From the NCBI GenBank assembly GCA_003222755.1, contig QHXA01000482.1, forward strand, positions 1-8,013: a DNA stretch of 8,013 bases. The letters are read 5' to 3'. The translations under genes were made by a program, and so were the position numbers. Positions 1-5,990 of the stretch are shown one piece after another (the stretch's first letter is position 1; each line of letters opens with the position of its first letter). Under the pieces are notes generated by a model. That model was not told where the DNA came from. It saw nothing but the letters and a program-made list of their open reading frames with translations, and did not search any database. The stretch is from Acidobacteriota bacterium (GTDB taxonomy: Bacteria; Acidobacteriota; Terriglobia; 20CM-2-55-15).

Positions 1-60
1 ACCCGCATGCAGCCCATGCGCAGTGCCTCAGCCACTTTCCGTGTGCTCCAATGCGTCGAT

Positions 61-72
61 CCGTCCGGACGG
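61..72. promoter_or_regulatory. Perfect 12-bp palindrome, candidate operator
   Basis: CCGTCCGGACGG reads identically on both strands. It lies about 50 bp upstream of the expected transcription start of the kinase gene and just before the weak -35-like hexamer. Position and symmetry would suit a dimeric regulator, but a 12-bp palindrome can arise by chance in G+C-rich DNA and no second copy was seen in the window. Confidence 0.3.
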
Positions 73-84
73 TTTACAGTGAGT

Positions 85-115
85 TTGGCCAGGATCGAGC
101 GGAGCAGGCTATAAT
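85..115 (+). promoter_or_regulatory. Candidate promoter of the kinase gene, near-leaderless
   Basis: A perfect TATAAT -10 box lies at 110-115, with a weak -35-like TTGGCC at 85-90 (19-bp spacer, longer than the usual 17). Only ten bases separate the -10 box from the ATG at 126, so transcription would start about 3-5 bases before the start codon. No Shine-Dalgarno sequence is present in front of the ATG, which agrees with a leaderless or nearly leaderless message. Confidence 0.55.
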
Positions 116-125
116 CCCGCCATCA

Positions 126-2831
126 ATGAGCATCACGATAGGGACTCAACTCGGCCCTCATGAAATTCTAGGTTTGCTCGGCAAAGGCGGTATGGGCGAG
201 GTCTACCGTGCGCGAGATACGAAACTAAAGCGTGAAGTTGCGATCAAGATTTTGCCTGACGAGTTCTCACGCGATGGCGATCGTCTTTCGCGCTTTCAGC
301 GTGAAGCGGAAGTCTTAGCGTCGCTCAATCATCCGAATATCGCGGCGATCTATGAACTCCAGGAGGCGAATGATACGTGCTTCCTGGTGCTGGAACTCGT
401 AGAAGGCGACACGCTGGCCGACCGGCTGCAGCAAGGCCCGATTCCCGTAGAGGAAGCCCTCGGCATCGCCAAGAACATTTCCGAAGCCCTCGAAGCCGCG
501 CATGGGAAGGGCATCATTCACCGCGATTTGAAACCGGCGAATGTGAAGATCACGCCCGAAGGGAAGGTTAAAGTTCTCGATTTCGGACTGGCGAAGGCAA
601 TCGAGACCGGTCCCGCGGGTACGACCGTCTCGAATTCGCCTACGCTGTTGAGCGGAACCATGGGCGGGATGATCTTGGGCACTGCAGCCTACATGGCGCC
701 CGAGCAAGCGCGCGGTCGCGCAGCAGATCAACGCAGTGATGTGTTCTCGTTTGGATGCGTGCTCTATGAAATGCTCACAGGACATCAACTATTCGGAGGC
801 GAGGAAGTTTCCGACGTTCTGGCATCCGTGTTGAAGAGTGAACCGAACTGGAATCTTCTGCCGGATGATCTGAATCCCAAGCTGCGCGACCTGCTGCAAC
901 GCTGTTTGGAAAAGAGTCCAAGCCGGCGATGGCATGCGATCGCCGATGTGCGCCTCGAGATTGAATCGATCATCGCGGAGCCCCGGGCTCTGAAGCTGCA
1001 GATGCCCGTGACAGCCACTCCGCGTCCTTTGTGGAAGCGCGCCATTCCGATTCTGGGTGCGGCAGTTCTCGCTGGTATCGCCGGCGTTGCAGGGTGGAAC
1101 CTGAAGCGCTTGCCGCAGCCGGCGGAAATCACTCGGTTCTCAGTCGCAATTCCGGAAGGTCAGACGTGGCCGGTCCGCGGAGCACACCACGTGGCCATTT
1201 CTCCCGACGGCGCCAACATTGTGTATGCAGCCAATCAACAGCTATATATGCGGAGCATGGGAGAGATGGAGGCGCGGCCGATCCCAGGAACCGCGCAAGG
1301 CGCCGACACACCGTTCTTCTCTCCGGATGGCCGCTGGTTGGGTTTTTATTCTTCGCTCGAGCGGAAGCTGAAGAAAATCGCAGTCAGTGGTGGAGTAGCG
1401 GTGACCATCTGCGATGCCGATAACGTATTCGGCGCATCATGGGACACGCACGACAGCATATTTTTCGGTCAGGGACGGAACGGCATCATGCGAGTTTCTG
1501 CAAATGGAGGAAAAGCAGACACCGTCGTGACGTTGAAGCCCGGCGAGCTTGCGCACGGCCCTCAGGTTTTGCCCGGTGGGAACGCTTTATTGTTCACGCT
1601 CGCCTCGAGCCCAAGTGCGGTGGGATGGGACAAGGCGCAGATCGTAGTGCAGTCACTCAAGACCGGTGAGCGCAAGGTTATCTATGAAGGAGGAAGCGAT
1701 GCTCGCTTTGTGCCGACAGGCCACATTGTTTTTGCTCTAGGCTCGACAGTGCTCGCGCTTCCCTTTGATGCGGAAAAGCTTCAGGTGACGGGCGGACCAG
1801 TGCCGGTCATCGAAGGCGTCCGAAGAGCCCCGGCAGGTTCAACTGGCGCTGTGCAGTTCGCAGTTTCAAACAACGGTTCCCTTGTTTACGTACCGGGTGA
1901 CCGCGTGGCGTTCTCATCGCAGGTTACGCTCGCCCTCATCGACCGTGCCGGATCTCGAAAGCCGTTGAATATCGAGGCCGGCATGTACGCACAGCCGCGA
2001 ATTTCGCCGGACGGAAAATTTTTAGCTCTTCACACGGACGATGGGAAGGAGCGCATTGTCTGGATATACGATCTGTCCGGCAGGGTCCCGATCCGCAAAT
2101 TGACCTTCGGAGGTCTCAATGCCCACCGGCCGACCTGGACTCTCGATAGCCAGCGCGTTGTTTTCACGTCGGATCGCGAAGGTGACCCCGGCCTTTACTG
2201 GCAACGCGCTGATGGCAGCGGTGTGCCGGAGCTTATCGTCACTCCCGAACCAGGCACTACTCTCCAATCCGAAGCTTTCTCGGCAGATGGAAAAGTGCTG
2301 ATCTTCTCCTTCAGCCGAGGTGGCGACAGGAACCTGGCCATGGCTTCATTAGGTCTCGACCGGAAACCCAAGCCGCTCATCAAGGGATACGCCAGTAATT
2401 CCAGCATTTCGCACGACGGAAGCTGGCTCGCTTACAGTGCGAACGAGTCGGGGCGGAACGAGATCTACGTGCAGCCTTTTCCGCCTACGGGCGCCAAATA
2501 TCAAGTGTCTTTTGGCGGCGGACGTAGTCCGCTGTGGTCCCCCGATGGCCGGCAGTTGTTCTATTTGCAAGGCCAAGCTAACGGAACGCAACAAATCGTC
2601 TCCGTAGATGTTCAGACGCAGCCCGCTTTCGTTGCCGGAAAGACCGCGCCGCTGCCCATCGAGGGAGTCATCGCTGATACTGGTCCGCGGTCGTATGACA
2701 TCTCTCCCGATGGCAAGTTCTTCGTCGTGATGCTGCCCCAGGCACAAGCAAATGACAAAGCTCCGCCCGAGCAGGTCAACGTGGCTCTTAACTGGTTCGA
2801 CGAGCTCAAGCAGCGCGTGCCGGTCCGGTAA
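126..2831 (+). CDS. Membrane Ser/Thr protein kinase with C-terminal TolB/PD40-like beta-propeller
   Basis: A 901-residue Hanks-type kinase. The kinase domain spans about residues 10-285: glycine-rich loop GKGGMGEV 19-26, ATP-anchoring Lys41 in VAIKIL, likely alpha-C Glu60, catalytic HRDLKPAN 132-139 with Asp134, DFG 152-154, and APEQ 191-194. All key residues are present, so it should be active. One hydrophobic segment (about 306-324) follows a short basic stretch, giving a cytoplasmic kinase and an outside sensor. The rest carries repeated SPDG-like blade motifs (ISPDGANIVYA, FSPDGRWLGFY, ISPDGKFLAL, WSPDGRQLFYL, ISPDGKFFVV), typical of a six- to eight-bladed WD40/TolB-like propeller that probably binds a ligand or protein. 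An in-frame ATG at 51 exists, but the kinase fold and the TATAAT box at 110-115 favour ATG 126. This architecture is very common in Acidobacteria. The neighbours give no hint of its target. Confidence 0.93.
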   Translation: MSITIGTQLGPHEILGLLGKGGMGEVYRARDTKLKREVAIKILPDEFSRDGDRLSRFQREAEVLASLNHPNIAAIYELQEANDTCFLVLELVEGDTLADRLQQGPIPVEEALGIAKNISEALEAAHGKGIIHRDLKPANVKITPEGKVKVLDFGLAKAIETGPAGTTVSNSPTLLSGTMGGMILGTAAYMAPEQARGRAADQRSDVFSFGCVLYEMLTGHQLFGGEEVSDVLASVLKSEPNWNLLPDDLNPKLRDLLQRCLEKSPSRRWHAIADVRLEIESIIAEPRALKLQMPVTATPRPLWKRAIPILGAAVLAGIAGVAGWNLKRLPQPAEITRFSVAIPEGQTWPVRGAHHVAISPDGANIVYAANQQLYMRSMGEMEARPIPGTAQGADTPFFSPDGRWLGFYSSLERKLKKIAVSGGVAVTICDADNVFGASWDTHDSIFFGQGRNGIMRVSANGGKADTVVTLKPGELAHGPQVLPGGNALLFTLASSPSAVGWDKAQIVVQSLKTGERKVIYEGGSDARFVPTGHIVFALGSTVLALPFDAEKLQVTGGPVPVIEGVRRAPAGSTGAVQFAVSNNGSLVYVPGDRVAFSSQVTLALIDRAGSRKPLNIEAGMYAQPRISPDGKFLALHTDDGKERIVWIYDLSGRVPIRKLTFGGLNAHRPTWTLDSQRVVFTSDREGDPGLYWQRADGSGVPELIVTPEPGTTLQSEAFSADGKVLIFSFSRGGDRNLAMASLGLDRKPKPLIKGYASNSSISHDGSWLAYSANESGRNEIYVQPFPPTGAKYQVSFGGGRSPLWSPDGRQLFYLQGQANGTQQIVSVDVQTQPAFVAGKTAPLPIEGVIADTGPRSYDISPDGKFFVVMLPQAQANDKAPPEQVNVALNWFDELKQRVPVR

Positions 2832-3155
2832 CTGCACGCAGTCACAGATCGGATAAGAACTCGGAGCTATTGGAGTACGCAATCTGAAATCGGAACTACC
2901 CCAATTGATCGCGTCCCACGTTCCATACATCACGCGGCGAGGCACCTCCGCAACTGTTAGTAAATGTTATAGTCAGCGCACGATCCAAAAGTCGAGTTGG
3001 GTAAGATCAAAAACCCAAACTGCAGCCAAGCGAAGGTCCCGAGGAATTATTCGAACGCGTGTAAGCCGGCGGAGGGGCCGCTGGCGGCGTGGGGGTTATT
3101 ACCGGCCGACGCGTGTGGGCGCGTCGGCCATAATATCCGGACAGCATCTCGGGTG
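2832..3155. other. Intergenic stretch without a convincing gene
   Basis: I see no coding signal here that resembles a known family. Short open frames exist on both strands, but their translations are low-complexity, rich in Arg or Cys, and have no ribosome-binding site. The right half is G+C-rich and contains two hairpins: CCGGCGG/CCGCTGG at 3066-3084 (7 pairs including one G-U, loop AGGGG) and a perfect 10-bp stem at 3104-3129. Neither is followed by a T-run. The kinase gene therefore has no obvious intrinsic terminator. Confidence 0.5.
3104..3129 (-). terminator. Perfect 10-bp hairpin downstream of the metallopeptidase fragment
   Basis: GGCCGACGCG (3104-3113) and CGCGTCGGCC (3120-3129) are exact reverse complements with a 6-base loop. 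The hairpin begins 26 bases past the minus-strand stop at 3156-3158, as expected of a terminator for that gene, and is followed on the minus strand by GGTAATAA rather than a T-tract. It may be a factor-assisted or weak terminator, or a protein-binding inverted repeat. Confidence 0.4.
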
Positions 3156-3443
3156 TTAATTCTGCCCGTGCGATCTCGGGCGTCCTGAATCATCCGAGTG
3201 CCCCAGACAGGCCACGATCGCTTTTGCAACTCCCAGGAACGGCACGAGGTACCAATAGCTTTTCCGAAGGTAGGAGCAGAGCAATCTATTTTTCCATGCT
3301 TCGGCAGCTGCCTCACCGCCCGGGGCGGGCGCTCCAATGGTGCGCTCTAGGTGATGCCCCACTTCATGGTAAAGCGTGCTCGCAAATGCGATGTTCCGCA
3401 AGACCGGAACATCGTCAAAAATGATCTGCCGAATATCCACAGC
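3156..3443 (-). pseudogene. C-terminal fragment of a putative zinc metallopeptidase (HEVGH)
   Basis: The minus-strand frame ending in TAA at 3156-3158 has, in its last ~95 codons, the look of a real protein tail: IIFDDVPVLRNIAF, then TLYHEVGHHLERTIG, an acidic/alanine patch, and a hydrophobic aromatic segment around KSYWYLVPFLGVAKAI. The HEVGH motif (3354-3368) is the zincin HExxH signature: two zinc-binding His and the catalytic Glu. Upstream of about 3443 the same frame is only the antisense of a plus-strand gene remnant, so the head of the protein is missing and no credible start exists. It is probably a non-functional relic. The hairpin just downstream supports a genuine gene end. I do not recognise the exact family; a chance HExxH in an antisense frame is the alternative. 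Confidence 0.45.
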
Positions 3444-3963
3444 ATCGGGCAAGCCATCACCGGCTTGGCGTTGCTGAATTTCACAACGGGCGAGGATTCC
3501 ACGCTGTGGGTAGTGAACCCGACCGGATCTCGATGGGTTCTGCCTGCGCAGCATCCGTCTGCTGCGACCTTTCTCGCAGGACGGCATGACGCAGTAATTG
3601 CGGACGACGCAGCCCAGGAAGTGTTCGTAATGCGAGGCATCGATCAGGAGGCAAGCCGAATCTCGGTCGCTTCGTTTGGTGACGGCTTTAATGCTATTGC
3701 CGGTGTAGCTGGCTCGGCAGACGGCCTTCGAATCTTCATCACCAGTAAGAAATCCGAAACCGTCACTGTCGTCGATTTGCAAACGAGTTTGTCTACAGCG
3801 CTTCCGTGCCACTGCGTAGCGACTGGCCTCCACCCTCTGAAAGGCACGTCCGTATTTCGACTAAGCGATCCGTCTGACGGAACAGTTGCTGTCCTCGACG
3901 CCTCGTCCTCCAGTAACGCCCGCTCGCACGGCATCCAACTCCGAAGGAGTCCAGCAGCAATGA
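3444..3963 (+). pseudogene. Headless, frameshifted beta-propeller protein remnant
   Basis: From about 3444 the plus strand encodes a propeller-like tail: NFTTGEDSTLWVVNPTG, FLAGRHDAVIADDAAQEVFV, AGVAGSADGLRIFITSKKS, TVTVVDLQTSLSTALPCHC, SVFRLSDPSDGTVAVLDASS. The style matches the end of secreted NHL/YVTN-type proteins that I recall from Acidobacteria, in which a LFDAS-like stretch is followed by a short VFVPA-like motif. Here the frame is lost just after DASSSSNAR (about 3915). The +1 frame continues as PARTASNSEGVQQQ and stops with TGA at 3961-3963, which suggests a small deletion removed the bases between. The 5' part is absent and the remnant abuts the minus-strand metallopeptidase fragment. 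An ATG at 3351 opens this frame, but its first 30 codons are antisense to that fragment, so it is not a credible start. Confidence 0.55.
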
Positions 3964-4416
3964 ATGTGGCGAATCCAAGGATCGGAAATTCGCGCCACAG
4001 GTACGGTCGTTGCGACAGTCAACGTCGACAGTGGGCCTACAGCCCTGCCCGTTGGGACAGTGACTATCCTGCCGACCCCTCCGAAGCTGGTCAACATCGT
4101 CGCGGATCGGACATCGGACGGTTTGAGAGTCCAGGTCACGGGCTACTCGCCAGAACGTAAACTGAGCAATGCGGGATTTGGATTCGATGTGAGAACGCCG
4201 GCAGGTATGCAACATGTAAACCTGGTGCGGAATGTCGAAAGCGACTTCACCACCTGGTATAGCAGCGCCGCATCCGTCGCATACGGCAGTACATTCGTGT
4301 TCGAGCAGTTATTCAGCGTGCAAGGCGACGCCAGCATGATCGACTCTGTTACAGTCAGCCTTACGAACGCGCAGGGCACTGCCTCATCGGCTCCGGTCAC
4401 CATCATTTCCAATTGA
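3964..4416 (+). pseudogene. C-terminal domain remnant of a large Acidobacteria-type exported protein
   Basis: The 150-residue frame reads as an Ig-like or proline-linked spacer (VGTVTILPTPPKL) followed by a domain with VNIVADRTSDGLRVQVTGYS, then FTTWYSSAASVAYGSTFVFE, FSVQGDASMIDSVTVSLTNA and a natural-looking end at TAT/TII-SN-stop (TGA 4414-4416). I recall this terminal domain at the end of long secreted proteins of unknown function in Acidobacteria. The rest of the protein is missing. Its probable original start is the ATG at 3960, which overlaps the TGA of the preceding remnant as ATGA, but that ATG is in another frame (MNVANPRIGNS), so an internal deletion and frame change probably joined head and tail. 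A separate ATG at 3964 is in frame but has no signal peptide. Expression is doubtful. Confidence 0.55.
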
Positions 4417-4461
4417 TGAGACCTTTTGAATCAAGTATGTAGTCGCGCGCTTTAGCCCGCG

Positions 4462-4545
4462 TTCTCGCAGACCCGGGCGGCCACGCCCGACCTTATCGTC
4501 CTTGACCTAAGTCTCCCGGACTGCGACGGATTGGATGCGAAGCTC
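4462..4545 (+). pseudogene. Orphan scrap of a response-regulator receiver domain
   Basis: In the frame starting after the TAG at 4453-4455, the bases encode AFSQTRAATPDLIVLDLSLP followed by DCDGLDA. This is the beta-3 strand and following loop of a CheY-like receiver: PDLIVLDLSLPDCDG carries the phospho-acceptor Asp (codon 4504-4506) and the usual D-x-D-G turn. Nothing before it resembles the DD-containing beta-1, and by about 4545 the sequence merges into the 3' end of the convergent transporter gene. Only around 25-28 residues of a roughly 120-residue domain remain, so it cannot function. It marks a regulator gene destroyed by rearrangement. The G+C-rich 6-bp stem at 4474-4489 lies within it and is probably incidental. 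Confidence 0.6.
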
Positions 4546-4547
4546 AG

Positions 4548-4559
4548 CTCCTTAAGGAG
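4548..4559. repeat. Perfect 12-bp palindrome at a gene-fragment junction
   Basis: CTCCTTAAGGAG is self-complementary and covers the TAA stop of the transporter (4552-4554). It sits where the receiver scrap on the plus strand meets the transporter's 3' end. It is too tight for a hairpin terminator and no second copy was found at the other end of the cassette near 6842, so a recombination role is only a suggestion. Confidence 0.3.
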
Positions 4560-5847
4560 AGCGTCGACTGTCGTGCAATTCCGAGTGCAACGCCTTCATG
4601 TCCAGCGCGCGTTCCCAGCGCGCCATGACGATAGTCGCAAGCGCGTTGCCGAGCACGTTGACCGGCACGAACGCAGACGACAAGAGCCGGTGCACGCCGA
4701 GAATGAGTCCAATGCTGGCCACGGGAATCGTCCCGGTGGCCGAGAGCGTGGAGGCGAGCACCACAATCGCCGAACCGGCCACGCCCGCGCCGCCCTTCGA
4801 GGTGAACAGCATGATCGCGAGCAAACCCAATTGCTGCGCGACCGTCAGATCGACGCCCACGGCTTGGGCCAGGAATACCGAAACCGTCGCGAAATAGAGG
4901 CACGTTCCGTCGTGGTTGAAGGCGTAGCCCGCAGGCAGCACGAGGGCGACGACGGATTCATCGCACCCGAGGGCGCGCAGCCTCGCGTTCAGCCGGGGAA
5001 ACACGCTCTCGCCGGAACTCGTGCCCATGACGATCAAGAGCTCCGCACCGATGTAGCGGATGAGGCGAATGAGCGAGACGCCATTCCATTTCGCGATCGG
5101 CCAGAGCACGAGCACGACGAAGACGGCGCACACGACATAAAACTCAACCACCAGCTTGCCAAGAGAAATGAGGGAGGATGGCCCGTATTTCCCGACGGTA
5201 AACGCGATCGCGCCGAAGGCGCCGACGGGTGCCACCACCATCACGAAGCCGATCATCTTGAAGAGGACGTGCGAGACTGTCTGGATGCCCTCGACCAGCG
5301 GCTTGCCCTTGGGCCCGAGCGCCAGTAGCGCGAAGGCGAAGAGGAGCGAGAGGAAAAGAACCGGAAGCACATCGCCGCCGACGAAAGCCCCCACTGCGCT
5401 CGAAGGCACGATATCGAGCAGGAATTGGCCGAAGCCCACCTGTTTGGCGGTATCTTCGACGCTGGCCACGCTCTTGTCCGTGAACATCGCGGGATTGACA
5501 TGCATGCCCGCGCCCGGCGCCCACACATTCACGAACAACAGCGCCAGCACGAGCGCCGCCGTGGTCACGATTTCAAAATAGATGAGCGATTTGATGGCGA
5601 CACGGCCGACTCGTCTTGCATGGCCCACGCTCGCGATGCCGTGCACCACGGTGCAGAAGACGATGGGCGCGACCAGCATGCGCACGAGCTTAATGAATAG
5701 GTCGCCCAAGGGCTTCATAGCGTCGGCGCTTTCAGGCCAGGCAAAACCCACTGCCACGCCCAGAAGCATGGCAACAAGGACTTGCAGCGACAGATCGCGA
5801 TAGAGCGGTTTGCGTCTCGCAGGCGCGGCCGTGGCGTCGGCAGTCAT
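4552..5847 (-). CDS. DctA/GltP-type secondary transporter with altered substrate site
   Basis: A 431-residue member of the dicarboxylate/amino acid:cation symporter (DAACS) family, close in length to E. coli DctA (428). It is an inner-membrane protein with eight membrane helices plus two re-entrant hairpins. Hairpin 1 carries GTSSGES (275-281), helix 7 the NHDGT motif (311-315), hairpin 2 SKGGAGV (350-356). Overall it resembles C4-dicarboxylate transporters. Helix 8 reads GVHRLLSSAFVPVNVLGN (384-401). Aligned from memory with DctA (GIDRFMSEARALTNLVGN), the conserved Asp is His386 and the substrate-carboxylate-binding Arg is Phe393, while Asn397 is kept. The substrate may therefore not be a dicarboxylate. 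The ATG at 5845-5847 overlaps the TGA of the upstream 47-aa remnant (ATGA), suggesting coupled translation; a weak AGGTAA lies about 11 bases upstream. Its base composition looks G+C-richer than that of the kinase gene. Confidence 0.9.
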   Translation of the reverse strand: MTADATAAPARRKPLYRDLSLQVLVAMLLGVAVGFAWPESADAMKPLGDLFIKLVRMLVAPIVFCTVVHGIASVGHARRVGRVAIKSLIYFEIVTTAALVLALLFVNVWAPGAGMHVNPAMFTDKSVASVEDTAKQVGFGQFLLDIVPSSAVGAFVGGDVLPVLFLSLLFAFALLALGPKGKPLVEGIQTVSHVLFKMIGFVMVVAPVGAFGAIAFTVGKYGPSSLISLGKLVVEFYVVCAVFVVLVLWPIAKWNGVSLIRLIRYIGAELLIVMGTSSGESVFPRLNARLRALGCDESVVALVLPAGYAFNHDGTCLYFATVSVFLAQAVGVDLTVAQQLGLLAIMLFTSKGGAGVAGSAIVVLASTLSATGTIPVASIGLILGVHRLLSSAFVPVNVLGNALATIVMARWERALDMKALHSELHDSRRSP

Positions 5848-5987
5848 GCCGCGGCGTTACCTAAAATTCTTGCGGCCGGCGCGAAGAGTTCGTCCGCGGA
5901 CACCTGCCCGCTTTTTAGCGCCTTGGTGTTGGGATGGTTGCCCAGAAGCGTGTGCAGCGTGACCGGTGCGCGCGTGTCGAAAATCAT
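5844..5987 (-). pseudogene. 47-aa remnant of a substrate-binding/dihydroxyphthalate decarboxylase-like protein
   Basis: The frame starts with ATG (5985-5987) three bases after the amidohydrolase stop and ends with TGA overlapping the transporter start. Residues 7-30 (APVTLHTLLGNHPNTKALKS and GQVS) match what I recall as the N-terminus of proteins annotated as ABC substrate-binding or 4,5-dihydroxyphthalate decarboxylase-like, in which a short TLLGNxPNTxALKxG stretch precedes roughly 290 further residues. Here it runs straight into ADELFAPAARILGNAAA, which looks like the natural C-terminus of the same family (ELFAP near the end). The simplest reading is an in-frame internal deletion that removed about five sixths of the gene but kept both ends and the operon spacing. 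It is too short to bind a substrate. It may still serve to couple translation to the transporter. A genuine small peptide gene is the less likely alternative. Confidence 0.5.
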
Positions 5988-5990
5988 CTG

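Noticed and set aside
2349..2945. Minus-strand open frame of about 198 codons
   Set aside because: It lies antisense to the propeller part of the kinase gene, starts without a ribosome-binding site, and its translation shows no domain; the plus strand is clearly the coding one.
2997..3188. Possible 63-codon small gene starting at TTG 2997
   Set aside because: No ribosome-binding site, no recognisable motif, and the hairpin at 3104-3129 runs through it.
3444..3833. Upstream part of the minus-strand frame leading to HEVGH
   Set aside because: It looks like the antisense of the propeller remnant (Cys/Arg/Ser-rich, no strands or helices that make sense), so the metallopeptidase fragment was cut at about 3443.
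3351..4160. Plus-strand open frame of 269 codons read as one intact gene
   Set aside because: Its first 30 codons are antisense to the HEVGH fragment, and after about 3915 the family-like pattern stops while another frame becomes coding, so it is a composite of a remnant and out-of-frame sequence.
4474..4489. 6-bp G+C hairpin with a tetraloop (CGGGCG/CGCCCG) downstream of the transporter
   Set aside because: It has no T-run on either strand and falls inside the receiver scrap, where Gly/Ala/Arg codons explain the composition.
4531..5328. Long plus-strand open frame (about 265 codons) rich in His, Arg, Glu and Asp
   Set aside because: It is entirely antisense to the transporter apart from its first codons, which belong to the receiver scrap. 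Its composition is that of a G+C-rich shadow frame and no family resemblance is visible.
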